Source of the DNA: Halichoerus grypus
Taxonomy: Eukaryota; Chordata; Mammalia; Carnivora; Phocidae
NCBI RefSeq assembly: GCF_964656455.1
Contig: NC_135717.1
Coordinates: forward strand, 2,170,001-2,234,000
Direction: 5' to 3'
DNA: 64,000 nt
Translations under genes and position numbers: made by a program
The notes under the pieces: generated by a model
What the model saw: only the letters and a program-made list of their open reading frames with translations
Databases searched by the model: none
What the model was told of the DNA's origin: nothing
Shown: one piece after another, positions 35,193 through 48,234 of the stretch
Layout: every line of letters starts with the position of its first letter
Numbering within the stretch: the stretch's first letter is position 1

Positions 35193-37736
35193 CGGAGAAG
35201 GAACAGCCAGAATGAATTTTAAGAACATATTTTACCTAATATGTGCAAAATAACAACACGTAATCAATAGACAAGTTATTGATGATGCAGGTTAAGTCTC
35301 CAAAGCCTGGTGTGTATTTTACACGTGTAACACATCTCAGCCCTGATGCTACTTTTAATGAGAAATACTTGACCTGCATTTAGATGTCACAAAACCTACA
35401 GCTGGAAAAGAGAGTTGCATACCCCAGTTGCATCCATCTGCAGTCAGAGAAGGGTCTTTGTGCAATGCCGGGGACAGTTCTGGGAGCCACGGCATGGCTT
35501 TGGCCAAGACCCACCTGCTCTGCATATGGTTTCTGAAGCAGCCAAACAGGTGACCACGAAAGTTGCCCACACTTCCGGCCACGTTCCTTGCTCCGCCGAG
35601 AAGGTGCTTCTGCTCCCCTCCTCTTCAGCCGGTGGGGCGCCCACTCACCCTTGGGCACCTAGCCTCAGAGTCCCCTCCTTCCTGCTCGTGCTTGTGCGGG
35701 ACACGCCTTGGAACTGCCCCCCGAGGGTGAGCAGCTGAGGTTTGAACTCACCCCCTGTCCCCTCCAGGGTGTGTGGAGCGGGCTTGGATCCGCGGGAAGA
35801 CCCAGGATGCCCATCTTTCCCGAACTTGGCATTCAGCAGTGGCAACAGCGGCATATGGCTGGCTTGACGTGGGCCGGGGAGGAGTACTGACCCCACAGAC
35901 CCAGTGAACATGACCCATCAGGGCTTGCTTTCCCTCCTAGTTACCAGTTTACCATTCCGCTCCTGCCCCTCCACGGTTGGGGGGGGCTCCTGGCCTGCCA
36001 ACTCCTGGCACCGTGGTCTGCCCTGCAGGTGGGCAGAGCATGCTCCCCTGGCCGGGCATCCCCCGGGGAGGCACACTTGGGAACTGCCCAAAGGTGACCT
36101 CTGGGCTTGGCGGAGCATGAGGAGCACCAACCACAGGGGGCCGGGCTGGGGAATACCTGGGTCCAGCTTCTGGCTTGCCGGGTTTGCCAACGGGAGTGAG
36201 CCACAGACTGCCGCTTGGCAGAGTCCGAGCCATGCTGACAGGTGAGGCAAAGGGCAGAGGGTGTTATTATAGAGGAGAGACTGTGATTTACAGCCGCCTC
36301 GGTCCGGGACGGCCGGGCTGGTGGACAGCAGGGAGATGGAGGAGAGCTGGCGGGATGCTAACAGGATGAGGGATGTACATTTCATTGAGATGGTGTGCTG
36401 GAGTCCACGCGGCAGAGATTAAATAGCCCGTCCCCTGCATGCAGAAAGACAGCGATAAATCAGGCTTTACTGCAAGCGTGGTGGCAGGGAGTTAATTAGG
36501 AACGGGGAAAAAAATACATTTCAACTCACAAAGAAGCAAGGGAGCAGCAAAGACCAGCTCGGCCCCACCAGGGGTTGTTGCTCTTGGGGAGAAGCCGCGG
36601 TCCACCCCTCCTGCTGAAGGACACACTGAGGGGCCCCGGGAGTGTCACCCGGGAAGTGTTGGAGCCCCGGTGGGAGAGGGTGAGACCGCTGGCTGAGCCC
36701 ACCCTGGCATCAGCTGGTCTTGGCTGGATCCCTGCCCGTGTGACTCGTGGGGTCTGGAACTTCCAGGCTGAGGACCAGGTCGCTGGGATTCTCCTGGTGA
36801 AGGGGCAGGTGCGATGTGTCACAGCCCATGAGTGCTCAGAACTGCTCACAGAGGGAGTTTGCCCCGAATCCCCCCCGCCCACGCTACCCTTGTTGCTGCC
36901 CGCCGGCCAGCCCCCTCCCACTGTCTTCCGGCACCCCCTCCTCCACTGGGCTGTTTCTGGTTCTGCGCCATGGTTGTGCAGTACCCCCTACCTGGGACAT
37001 GCACCGTTCAAGACCCAGCTCATTTCCAACTGGTCATTAGCTCATCAATCATGTACTGAACCCCTCCCCTGAGCTGGGTCCCCTGCGGCAGGATCTAGGG
37101 TCCTTCGAGCCGAGGACTGCGGCGTGCAGAGCCGTGAGCAGGCGGTGCTAATCCAGTGTACGGAGGGTACTGGGGACAGCTCAGGGGCTGTGGGCACCCA
37201 AAGAAGGGCAGCTAGCCTCCCTTTGCGGTGGGAGCGGAGGGATTGGTGAGCAGGAAATTCTAGAGGGAAGTTTGATGTATGTGACTGTCAGTTTGGCTAT
37301 GGTATACTGCAGTGACAAGTACCCCCAAACCTTGTCACTTAGAACGACAAGGCTTCCTGTGTTGGTCACACACTTGGCTGCGAGTCCATGCGTCTCTCAG
37401 GCAGTTGTCCTTCGGGTAGTGACCAGCCGTCCCCATTCCCTGCACCGCCAACGTGTGCTGGTCCGTGAAGGGAAAGGATCATGAGAGTCTCTCCCTTGGT
37501 TAATTCAATGCTCTGTCTAGGAAACAGCACAGCACTGGCCACGACGGGTCACGTGGTGCAGCCTGACCCGAGGGGACGGGAAGTGGAAACTAGCCGTGGA
37601 TCCGCAAGGAGAGGGAAGACAGTGACAGGGTAGGTGTGTGGGAGCCTCCGTCCTGAGCTGAGTCCCAAGAGCAGGAACTCGCCAGACAGGGGAGGGCAGC
37701 AAGGGGAGGGAAGCGGCAGAGCACGGCTGGAGTGTG
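35193..37736. other. Intergenic sequence, mostly unassigned, with a possible conserved patch
   Basis: No exon is supported. About 36400-36530 is an AT-richer patch (GATTAAATAGCCC, GCGATAAATCAGGCTTTA, GAGTTAATTAGGAACGG) in GC-rich surroundings, with homeobox-type core motifs. That is only a hint of regulatory DNA. About 37260-37480 resembles an old unnamed repeat. Confidence 0.35.
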
Positions 37737-38062
37737 AGCGTGTGCATGTGTGGGTGTGGGTGTGCATGCGTGAGTGTGTGCGGATATGTACACACATGTG
37801 CACAGGTGAGTGTGTGTGCATGCATGTGTGACTGAGTATGCACACGGGTGGGTGCGTATGCAGACATGCACAGATGTGACTTCCGTGTGTGTCATGTATG
37901 TGCAGGTGTGTTTGTGAGTGTGCGTGTGTGCACGTTTGTGGGTGTGTGTATGCGTGAGTGTATCATGTGTGCATGTATATTTGTACATACGTGCATGAGT
38001 GTATGTTGTGTGTGTCCCTGTGTGCATGTGCGTGTGTGCACGTGTGTGGGTATGTGTGTAAG
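37737..38062. repeat. Degenerate (TG)n microsatellite
   Basis: About 325 bp of GTGTGTG mixed with TGCATG and TGAGTG units. It generates Cys/Val-rich and Thr/His-rich spurious frames. Confidence 0.92.
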
Positions 38063-39424
38063 GTGATAGAGTCCGCACAGGACGCAGAGACCAGACCATG
38101 CAGGCCTTTGGAAACCAGACAGAAGGGCAGATTCTGTCCTGAGAGCACTGGGGGGGACCCTGGAGGGCCTGGTGGAGGGACCAGGCCATATTTGCACCTA
38201 GAAAGATTCCTCTGGCTGCAGAGAGGCGAACAGGCAGAGGGAGCCTGAGCGGTTGGGGGGATACCCTTGCGCGTCCAGCGGGGGAGGGGGGCGCGGCTTG
38301 CACTCGGGGCAGGGCTGATGATGGAGAGAGGGACCCCGCTCTGAGCGTGCCTGTCCTGCAGGCTCTCGTGCTGGACCACTGCCCGGGCTGACGCTTCGGG
38401 CACGTTGGTTCTGTTTGGCTTCTAAGCCTGTGAGTCCATGGGAGGCACAGATCATGTCTGGAAATTGTAGCCCTTGGAATGTGAAAGAAGCTTTAATAAC
38501 TATTGGGCCTCCAAAAAGAACAATGTGAAATGGGGAGGGGACCACCGTTTCTGGCCCCGCACAGTGGGGCAAACCTTGCTCCATGAGCTGGGAGCTCCCT
38601 AACATGTGGGAATGATCCCCCTGCTTTTCTGGGCCTCACCCTCTTTCCTCCCTGCCTTCTGCTTCCAGCTCTGGCCAATCCCCATGTTCTGCAACTCCGC
38701 AACCCTGAGTCATCATCCCCCTTCCCCAGGGCCACCCCCAAAAGTCAGAGGTGCCCCAGTCCTTGTGGAAGGCACCCGGAGTTCCAGCAAGGTGGGCACG
38801 GGGTGGGTGGTGGGTGGGGAGGGCATGGATGGCTGAACTCTCCTCCTGTGCACTGGTGTGAACATCTGATGCCCAGATGGGGGTATGGAAACTTTTAGAT
38901 GCAGCCAGATGCTCTGCGGGGGAGCATATGGGTCTTGAAAAAAGCTTTATGGTTTTTACCATTACAGAAGTATTATGTGCTCACTGCAACATGCAGATCT
39001 TTGCAAGGTGGGGAGCGGACCCCCCTCCTCCTCCCAATTCTACAGCCCAGAGGTGAGCCGTGCTAACAGTGTGGATATCTATATCCACATTGTGCACACA
39101 CAAGCCTGCCTACATATATATATATATGTACACATTTGTATGTGTATACACACTCATATACGTATGTGCTTCATGCGTGTATTACATGTAAGGTTCATGT
39201 TTCTTCCATGGGCTGGTACAGCTTTGAATGTCAGGACACACGGAACAGCCTCCCTCTTTTTCACGAGCCCAGAATTCCATGGGTCCATGATTTACGTGCT
39301 CTGTGGACTACTGAATACGTTCCTTGGCTCTGATTTCGGGCTATTACAAGCCATTACATGCTGCAGTGGGCACGCATGGGCACAGCCAGTGTGCACTTGG
39401 GGGAGGATTTCAATGGTGCAGAGG
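38063..39424. other. Intergenic sequence, unassigned
   Basis: A short (TA)n run lies near 39114-39127, and the surrounding 38940-39360 resembles an old LINE fragment I cannot name. Confidence 0.35.
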
Positions 39425-39545
39425 CTCAGCAGTGAACTCTGCCGTTAGCTGGCCTGGGGCTGAGGACTGGCTCTCCCTGAGCAGGTCACGGAGCTCCATG
39501 CCTCAGTTTGCCGATCTGTGAAATGGGATTCCAGCACGCCCCCCC
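39425..39545 (+). repeat. MIR fragment
   Basis: CTCCATGCCTCAGTTTGCCG and ATCTGTGAAATGGGATTCC are MIR core. Confidence 0.65.
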
Positions 39546-39759
39546 CTTTACGGGATGGCATGGGTGGTGTTCAGCAGGGCATCGGCGCCACTGTGGGCCA
39601 AGCTCTCTGATGGTGGGTCTCCGCCTGGGGTTGGGTGGCTTGGCACCCGGGGCCCAGGACCCCAGGCTCCAGGTGGGGCCCGGCTGGCAGGGGAACAATG
39701 CCCAGCTCTGGGAGAACAACAGGCCCTTCCCTGCCTGTCAGGGCGTGAGGATTACATGC

Positions 39760-39995
39760 AGAATAATGCAGTCCCCGATCAAACTGCAGCTGTAACTCAG
39801 GCCCCAGACTCTGCCAGCGCCATAAATTTGGGCGGGAAGTGCTGCTCTAGCAGTTTGCGAACAAGAGCAGGGGAGGCTGGGTGAGTTACAGCCACGGAGG
39901 AAGCGGAGGCCCCCTGCCCAGCATTGTTAGCGGGAGCCAGGGATTGATTGCTCACTGGCTTAATGAAATTGAATTTTAATTTATATCTCAGCCCA
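39760..39995. promoter_or_regulatory. Candidate conserved non-coding element
   Basis: A stretch with low CpG and several AT-rich blocks (GCGCCATAAATTTGGGCGGG, then GCTTAATGAAATTG and TTTTAATTTATATC) that looks unlike the GC-rich flanks and unlike any repeat I know. Regulatory function is a guess from composition. Confidence 0.25.
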
Positions 39996-40569
39996 CGACG
40001 GGGGGCAGGGGCGTGCCTGGGCAGAGGTGGGCTCAGCCCCAGGATGGGGGCTTGTTCTGTGGGGGTTGGGGGCCCACAGTGCTGCAGCCAAGTCCTACAG
40101 GAGGGAACCACAGGCTCCCCAGGGTGGTACGTGCTCCCCAAAGTTTCCAGGTTCTGCCAGTCGCGGGGCGGGGAGAGGGGGGCTTTGGGAAAGTCATGTT
40201 ACCTGCTGGGGCCTCGTCCCCTCTCTGAGCATACCTGCCTGGCTCAGGTGTAAACCTCCGACGGGCTCTGCGTGGGAGCCGGGAGCCCTGCCGGGCGATA
40301 GGACCGGATGTGGAGGAGATGTCTCCGGGCAGGTTATTGAATCTTGGGGCTCTTTGCAAGTCCCCCACTGACCCCTCCCAGTTGTGCAAAAATGACACGT
40401 TAGAACTTGCCGCTGCCTAGAGCCAAGTTCAAAGTAATTTTGAGGGCCTGCTAGTCGCAGGGGGCTATCCCTGGGGGCACGTTTGGCATTTACCTGCCCA
40501 CCAGCGTGCACACGGCACCACGTGCTCTGGGGGGTGGGCTGTGGAGGGCGCATCACAGAGTCAACCTTT
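39996..40569. other. GC-rich intergenic sequence, unassigned
   Basis: Nothing recognised. Confidence 0.4.
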
Positions 40570-40700
40570 TGGGGTGACACTCACCTGGCTCTGAATCCCA
40601 GCTGTGCGTCTCCTGGCCTCAGAAAGCTGCTTCCCCTCTCTGGGCCTGTTTCCTCCTCCTAAGCTGGAGATAGATGGTGGGAGCCCCTACCTCCCGGGGC
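40570..40700 (+). repeat. MIR fragment
   Basis: GGCTCTGAATCCCAGCTGTG, CTTCCCCTCTCTGGGCCTG and TTTCCTCCTCCTAAGCTGG follow MIR order. Confidence 0.65.
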
Positions 40701-43486
40701 GTTTTGAGGCTTCAAGACTTGGTGTTTCTGTGCCTGGTCCATGGTGGAGGCGAGATTTGCAGGAACCACGGTTCCCAGTGGAGCTTCCACAGGCGTGGCC
40801 AAGAGAGAACGAGGGTCTCCTTCAGGCCCAGTGAGGAGGGGGCTTCACAGCGGGCCGGCGGTGTGCAGGGGTCCCGGGAGCAGGGGTCCTGCCTGGGTGG
40901 GGCCTGAAGGGCTGGAAGCAGGGGCAGGCTGAGGGGCCGGGAGGGGCTGAGCCTGACCTGACCTGCCTGGGAGCCTGGGAGCAACACCAGACTTTTTCCT
41001 CTGCCTTTCCCCCCTCGGTGGCCCCCGTCATCTGGGCCCTGCCCGGGGCTTCCTGTGTGACGCCCGGCAGGTGGCTTCAGGTGCAATCCCCCTGTTAGTG
41101 AGGCAGGGGAACGGCCCAGCTCCTGAGGGTCTGGACCCTTCCCCACATCAGGCCCTGCCCGTCTCCCACCGTGGCACCGTGGGGCCTCTGGGCCGGTCCT
41201 GCTTCCAGCCTGCAAACACCAGGGGGCTGTCGAGGGGGCCGGCAGGCGGCGCTGCTTCCATCTACAGCCTCCGTCAGTAAGCTGGGCCCCGCGGATAAGG
41301 CCGCCGCTGATGGTGGAAGCCTACGCCCCTCAGCTTGGGGCGGAAACTGTTCTCCCCCGGCTGGATCTGGCAAGTAAAGCCACCAAGTTTACATGCAGGG
41401 TGTGTGCGCGGCAGAGGAGGAAGGTGGACAGGAAACCCCAGACTGGCGCCTTTAGGAATCATCAGAAATCAGCTCCCGCCTTTGCTTCTACAGACAGAGA
41501 CGCTCAAGCCCAGAGAGGGACAGGAACTTGCCTGAGGTCACACAGCAAGTGAGCAGGAGAGTTGGGACCACCCTGGGTCACCCAGGCACGGCTCAGGCGA
41601 GATGTCATTAGGCCCACGGGCCCCCCTGGAATGAGGGGGTGTAGAGACGTGGGTTGTTCCTATGTCTTCAGATAGAAAGAAGGCTGCATGTGGTACTGTC
41701 CCTTTGTCTTTCAGACTACAAACTTCATCCTTACAATTTTTTGGTGAGTGGACGGTGCCTCTGTGTATAAAGAAAGCTGCCCATCCTTGGTGAGCAGACA
41801 GAGGCAGGACCTCAGCCCCCCTCAGACCCCTGCCTGGCCCAAAGGGTCCTGATCAGCACTGACGTGGCCACCCTGAACCCAGCTTCTGTAGGCGAAGTGA
41901 CTTCTTCAATGCAAACAAACTGATTATGGAAGAAAAGTCTATGGGAAGCCAGCATTGCTCACCAAAACCAGACAACTCAAAAATAAATGTCCCGAATAGA
42001 TCCTGTATCCTCATAATGTATATGTATATGCATTTTAATATATTACATATATCACATACATATCATTATATATAATATTATTTTTAAAAAGTCTGCCGAG
42101 TTCCTAACGTCACTTACATATTGGGAAACGCTCCCTCAGTCTGAGCCTGTGACACCGTTCTTTTGGGTTGAGGTCTGTTGCTAATCCGTGCACCCTGCAA
42201 GCGAAAGCAAATCCATGCCCAAGGAGGGGCTGATCGGCTGGCTCTCCCAGGGCTGGGGAGGGACAGAGGACAGCAGAAGGGTACAGTGTGGCCCTGGGTC
42301 AGGACTGGTGGGTGCTGGGCAGCAGGTGGTGGGCACGGTGGGATGGACTGGGGAGGAGCCCCCAGGCTCTGGCCTAGATGCTTTGCACCCACCCTCCTAG
42401 CGCTCCTCTGAGGGATGTTAATATTCCTGCTTCATTTTACTATCTTCTCATGAAATAATTCAAACACAGAGAAAACTAGAGAGTAGCAGAATGGACCTGC
42501 CCCGTACCTGTCTTCCGGCTCCCCTGAATTCTATGACTTGCCCTGCAGGTGCTTTTCTGGATCTTATGCAAGAGAGAGACTATGACAGGTGTTACTGGGG
42601 TCCCTCTCCCCTGTTCCCTACCCCAGGCCTTTTCCCTTCTCTCCCCCACCTGGGAAAGAGCCACATCTGCACGTGACTATCCATCATCCCACTGCACGAA
42701 TTCATGCTGTGATCAGGCACATGTCAGTGTGAACAGTCTGCGCGACCGTCTTCCAGTTTTATACAGACCCACGCCCATTTTACAGTTGGAAACCCCTGTG
42801 CAAGTCCCCACAGTTGTGAGTGGCACAGCCTGATTCACAGCCTGCTGACAGGGGCTCCAGTCACCACAGACAGATGTTTCTCCCCCGCACAGGCCACCCG
42901 GGGCCAGCGTGAGGATGCTGGATTTATTGATATGACTTTTGGGGTCTGGGGACCTCAGGGGAGCGCCAGGCCTCGGAGGGCCCGGGTGACCTGGGGGATG
43001 GCAGAAGCCAAGAGGAGCCTGCTCTTTCGGCACCGTGTTATTTTACGGAGGAGAAATCAATAGCTCCTTGCTTCAGCAGCTGGTGCGGGGAAGTGGAGGT
43101 GACGGAGCGGGTGGGGGCGGGAGGCTGCGTCTCTGCAGAACCAGGGCGGGCTTAATCCTGGGAGATTTATGGCACCAAGCATCATGGAAGTCTGGGTCGG
43201 GGGAAGGGGTCCCAGTCCCTCATCCCCGTCTCTCCGACTGAAAAGTGGGTCAGTGGGCCTGAGGGTGAGGATTTACGGGGGATGGGGAGTGACAAGCTGG
43301 CCGCAGCCTGCCCGGGGGAATTTGAAGAGGGAGGGTGCATTGGAGGGCAGATGGCAGTCACGGCCTGCAGGGAACAAGGCCACCAGTGGGGCTGGTAGTG
43401 GTGGGGGAAATGGGGGGGTGCTCCATGAATATGCATGCGGCTGAGGGCCCAGTACTTCTGCGTGGACCCGACACCCCACACATGGG
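40701..43486. other. GC-rich intergenic sequence with a MIR remnant
   Basis: A minus-strand MIR piece lies at about 41485-41560 (AGAGGGACAGGAACTTGCC, GAGGTCACACAGCAAGTGAG). An AT-rich island is at about 42000-42090. No exon. Confidence 0.45.
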
Positions 43487-43639
43487 TGCACACCCACCCC
43501 AAACACACATGCACACACACCCACACACACACGCACGCACGGCTCGGTGAAGCCTTTCCCACCACTAGAGGGCACTAGAAGTCTTCCCAGCCTGTACATT
43601 CATTCGCCGAAACTGGTGTGCGTACATATGTGCGTTCGT

Positions 43640-43691
<52 letters not shown>

Positions 43692-43735
43692 TGTGTGTCG
43701 AAAAGAAAAAGAAAGAAAGAAGGAAAGAAAGAGCG
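43487..43735. repeat. (CA)n and (AAAG)n simple repeats
   Basis: An imperfect CA tract at 43487-43540, a pure CA run of about 24 units at 43641-43688, then GTGTGTG, then an AAAG/AAGG-rich run to about 43735. The CA/TG junction is a short palindrome. Confidence 0.93.
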
Positions 43736-46138
43736 AAGAAAATCCCGGAAAAACCAGCAGCTGACGGTAATTCGAGTGGACGAGGGCCGTAGATCCCGGA
43801 GGCTGCTGACAATAACCAAGTATGAACGGAGCCGCGCGAGATTAACAGATATTTCGTGCTTTCCCTCCCAGATCGCTGGCCCCGGCTCTAGGTTTTGAGC
43901 ATCCCGTACGCCTCCTTCCAGACACTCCCTTCTGGCTCCTCTCCGTGCCACTAAGAGCTGAAGGGGGGCACGGGGGGCAAGAAATTGCATTTCCCATGGC
44001 AACACCCTGAGTCTTAGCTGGCTCTCCTGCTCCCCAACCGTGACCTGGAACGCAGCAGGAACTTGGTCTGGCAAATGTCGCCGAGTGCCCGGCCACCACC
44101 CTTCCTGCCGGGCCCGGAGCCCTGCTGGATGGCAGCCCTTTGCTGCCGGGCCCCTCGCCTGTGGGCGCGGACAGCCAGGACGAGCTTAGCTGCTCTCCCT
44201 TGCGGCAACACGGTCTTCCTCCCTCTCATCTGGGGCATGGAACGGGGGGCTAGTGGTTTATTTTAAGCTGTCAGGGGCTCCTAGGTGAACTCTCTAGGTG
44301 AGTTCTGGGCCAGCCCTCCCCAGCTCAAGCTTTAGTTGAGGGTCTGCCTTCCTTACTGCAAAGGGGTCCCTGGCAGCACGCCCCCAGCCATGCTCAAGGT
44401 CAGACAGGCCCTCAGCCCTCGCCAGGCTCCCGAGGGCAGCAGCGCAGCGGGCCCTGGTTCCACCCTCAGTACTCGGGACACCAGACCTCCTGGTCTGTCC
44501 ATCCTGTACTGCGGGGGCGGGGCTCGGCTCCCGGGCCCTGTCTCGGGGACACTTCCTGCCCGCTCTCGGCTTTGCTAGGTTTGGGAACAGAAGGATGAAC
44601 AAGACCCAATTTGTGCTTCAGACAAGGCTTCCTCACTTGGATCTGTGAGCAGAATCCAGGGGGGTCTGCAAGCTTCAGCTGGATGGAATGACAGCCTCAT
44701 TTTCCCTAACTCGGAATCCAGGTTGGTGTTTCCTTCCATCACACACAGGGGCGACGAGCTCCCGGGGCGCGCACGCGTCCCTTGGGCTTGCTCGCCAACA
44801 GACACACGGACATCTCACCGTGGCTCCCAAAGGCGACTGGAGACATGTCATGCCCGTCACGACGGTGACACCGGCATCCCCGGCCCCAGGTCTTGCTGTT
44901 GAATCTTGTTACTTGAACGCATTTGCGAGAAAGCACATGAGTGACCAGATTACGAGTTTGCTCTTAAATACTTCGATTAACTGTATTTCAACAAAGACGG
45001 CTTCCCTTGCATTCCTATGAGCTTTAAATCTGATGCACGAGAAAACGTTGCTTCGAGAGGAGGGGGGTCTCTGAGGGGTTTCAGATGCCCGAGGGATCAT
45101 GGCGCACACACCTGTGAAAACCGCTCCCGGCTGGGGGGACACCAGGGGAGGGGGAGCCGGTTGGGGGGCGGTCTGGTCAGCAGGCTCCCTGGGCAGGGGG
45201 CGGGAGTGGGGGGGGAGAGGATTTGAAGGGCACAGCGGGTCAGTCTGGGGACTAACTAAGGCTGAGTGTTGGTGGCTGGTGGGGGATGAGGAATCTGTTT
45301 TCGGGGCAAATGACACCCTTGTTTGGTTTTGAACATTTGGGCAAATCCAACCTGAGAAGCCCAGGGGCCCTGGCCTCACCAGTCCGGCCCATTTGGGGGC
45401 TCCCTTGTGTGAGCTCACTTGGTCCTCACAGCCACTCCACGTGGCATGTCACCCAGGTTTTATGGCCTCACTTTACAGAAGGTGATCTTCAAGGAGTTAC
45501 AGAAAGTTACCTTAGAACTCAGATGTCCCCCTTTCCATCCCTGGGATCCTGCATCTGCCAGCCCACAGACGCCCGGGGACCCCTCGCCGTGCAGGCACTC
45601 TGTCACCAAGGTGCTGGTGTCCACCCTGTGCTGGGCCTCGGGCTGGGGACACGAAGGGTAAGGACCAGGTCTGTTAGGCTAAAGGTCTTTGAGCCTTGGT
45701 GTGCGTCTCTGTGTGTCTCTGTCTCTCTCTCTCACACACACACACGCACACACATCCCACAGCCTCGTACCCACATTCGTGTCCAGCCAGACAAGCTGGG
45801 GGAGACTTGCAGCCTCGGTCAAAACAAGGTCAGAGCCGAACATGACACGTGATAGGAAAGAAGGAAATTCCTGTATTAGACATTCATTTCCAGTCAGCCA
45901 CACCAGCTCGGAAACTTTCGATACAATTTTTAGACGAGCACCTGGGGTTTCGATTCAGCCAGTGCTAAGAGAAGAGCGTGAGCCCGTGGCCCCCTCACTC
46001 ACAAGCCGCTAATTTTAGCATCCAAACAAACCAGCAAGCCAAACCTCTTCTCTCCTGGTCCACACCCCCTCCTCTCTCACCCCCTTCCTCTGAGCCCCAC
46101 GCTTCCTGCCGCCGGCCCGCCGTGCGGATGTGGACTTG
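43736..46138. other. GC-rich intergenic sequence, unassigned
   Basis: A short CT/CA tract is at about 45717-45752, and a possible minus-strand MIR piece at about 45425-45520 (ACTTTACAGAAGGTGATC). No exon. Confidence 0.4.
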
Positions 46139-46149
46139 CCAGGGGCGGG

Positions 46150-46196
46150 CGGGACGGGGGACCCAGGGACCCAGGGACCCAGGGACCCAGAGACCC
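46150..46196. repeat. 8-bp tandem repeat GGGACCCA
   Basis: About five to six GGGACCCA-type units, the last ones diverged. Confidence 0.85.
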
Positions 46197-46464
46197 GGGC
46201 CCGGCACTCCTGTGGACAGCGGGTTTTGTTCACACCAGGGGCAGCGCAGGCAGGAAGGGATGGAGGGGACAGGGAGGGACAGAGGCAAGCCCCACCCGCA
46301 CCTCGGCACCCGGGGCCTCTCCCGCAGGCCGCCTCCACAGGGCGGTGCCATCCCTCTCCCTCCCGAAGACCTGGGCACTCCGGTGTGACCCCGGCCCCTG
46401 CCCGACAGCTGAGCCGGCACCAAGGATGTCCCAGCTGGCTGTGAGGAGCACCCCGGGGTCCCCC

Positions 46465-46600
46465 CTTCAAATCTCAGCTCTGTCCCTTCCCAGCAACTGA
46501 ACCTCAGTTCCCCCATCTATTAAGTGGGGTGGTGTTTGCCACCGGGACAGATGGGTGCCAGGCATGGAGATGACGTGCGGAGTGCCTGGCACACCTCAGT
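46465..46600 (+). repeat. MIR fragment
   Basis: CTGAACCTCAGTTCCCCCATC, then ATTAAGTGGGGTGG and GGAGTGCCTGGCACACCTC match MIR. Confidence 0.65.
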
Positions 46601-47249
46601 GGCATCGTCCACCGGACGGGACTGCACTTGTTGGCTGGTTTGAGGGTCTTCTTCAAGGTCGGAGGTCCAGGAGCATCAGAGCAAAGGGAGCAGGCAGTCC
46701 CTGCCCAGCTCAGCCGAGGTGGTGCTCAGAGGCCCAGGTGAGCAGATGCCAAGGGAACGTGGTGGAAAATCAGCGCGCGTGAGGAAGGGCTGCCTGCGCC
46801 GGGCGGCCCCCCAGCCCCGTGGATGCAGCTCAGTTCATCCACAGCGGTCTGATGACAAGAGGCCAGGGCGCCAGGCAGGAAGGGGAGCCGCCAGACCGAG
46901 GGCTGGCTGCCTGGATGGGCCACCGCATCCCTGACCCAGGTCTGCGTGGACGGGGCGCTTGGACCCCGCAGGAGGGGCCCGGCTGGCCCGCACCCCGGAG
47001 ACCCCATGATTCCTGTAAGCGAAAGTGACCTCCACCTTCGGTTTATGACTTTTCCTCACACGAATAAAAATGCAGCGAAACAACGGGGATCAGGGAGAAA
47101 TCAGGTGTGAGCCAGGAAAAGGTCACGGAGGGAGGAGTGACCGTGGGCTGCCCTTTCTGCTCTGAGCGACCTGCGCTGCCGACATGCAAAACTGCCCCTC
47201 TGGTGTCCCTCTCGGATTCCTCTTCTCTGAAGGCGAGGGCCTGGGGAAA
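46601..47249. other. GC-rich intergenic sequence, unassigned
   Basis: Nothing recognised. Confidence 0.4.
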
Positions 47250-47340
47250 GCCGGCATCATGGGCCGGAATCACGAGCCGGAATCACGAGCCGGAATCACG
47301 AGCCGGCATCACGAGCCGGAATCACGGGCCGGAATCAAAG
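47250..47340. repeat. 13-bp minisatellite, seven units
   Basis: The unit GCCGGAATCACGA is repeated seven times in register from 47250. The first, fifth, sixth and seventh units carry substitutions. Each unit has one or two CpG sites. Confidence 0.95.
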
Positions 47341-48024
47341 GGCCTTTGAGGCTCGTGGGAGTGCGTGTACCTGGGCTGCCTCCCCCTGTGCCCCTTTTTC
47401 TGCCAATGGCCGGTCCCCTCACCCTGACCTGCCTGTGCCCACAGCTGGTCACGACAGGGAGACACCTGCCCGCTGTCAGGGGACAGAGTCCTGACTCGGA
47501 GCTCTCGCCGATCCCAGGGCGTCCACGCTGCCACCACGCCGCGGCCCTCCCCGGTACCGTCTGGCTCAGCCACCCCCAGGGCCGCCTCGGTTGCTGGCCG
47601 CTTCCCACCCGCACGGGGCCTGGCTGTTCTGGAACTTTCTGGCTGCAGATATTCTCAGCTCCTCTGGTGATGTGACCCACGGGTGGCCTCTCAGAAGTGG
47701 CTGAAGCCAAGAAACACAGTCCAGCAACCAAAAAAGGAATCCCAAGACTTGAGTTCCTTAAATGTTACGAAGCAAACACATTGTTCATGCTATAACCCTG
47801 GAAAATATGTTCTCTCTTCTCCCATCGACTTCTCTCACGGTGGCTGCTTCCTCCTCTCTCGGAGGATTTCCGCCGAGCCCCTACCCTCGTTCTTGCCCAT
47901 GTGCCTCTCTCGCCCCCACTCCTGACATAAAAGCTCCAAGGGTTTGAGTGGTAGAGCCCTCCTCAGGGGGAGAGGGAGGGACAGGGTACAGTGTATCCCA
48001 TCACACAACAACCTGTCCTTCCTT
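47341..48024. other. Intergenic sequence, unassigned
   Basis: Nothing recognised. Confidence 0.4.
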
Positions 48025-48190
48025 TTTCACTTGAGTTAGCTGGGGCAGGCTTCTGTGTCTGCCCCAGGACCTTTGCACCTGCTGTGCTCGCTGCTTGAAT
48101 GCTCTTGCCCCACTTTTTTTTTTCACGGCTTGTTGCCATTCCCTTCAGGCCCCTTCTCCAATGTCACCTCCTCAAAGAGGCCAAACCATC
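48025..48190 (+). repeat. L2 fragment
   Basis: CAGGACCTTTGCACCTGCTG, TGAATGCTCTTGCCCCAC and AATGTCACCTCCTCAAAGAG are L2 3' sequence. Confidence 0.7.
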
Positions 48191-48234
48191 TAAACAAGCT
48201 CTCCTGTGGCAAATGCTGTTGTTTCTTCCCATAA

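Noticed and set aside
37590..38303. A 237-codon Thr/His-rich frame
   Set aside because: Most of it is the degenerate TG/CA microsatellite.
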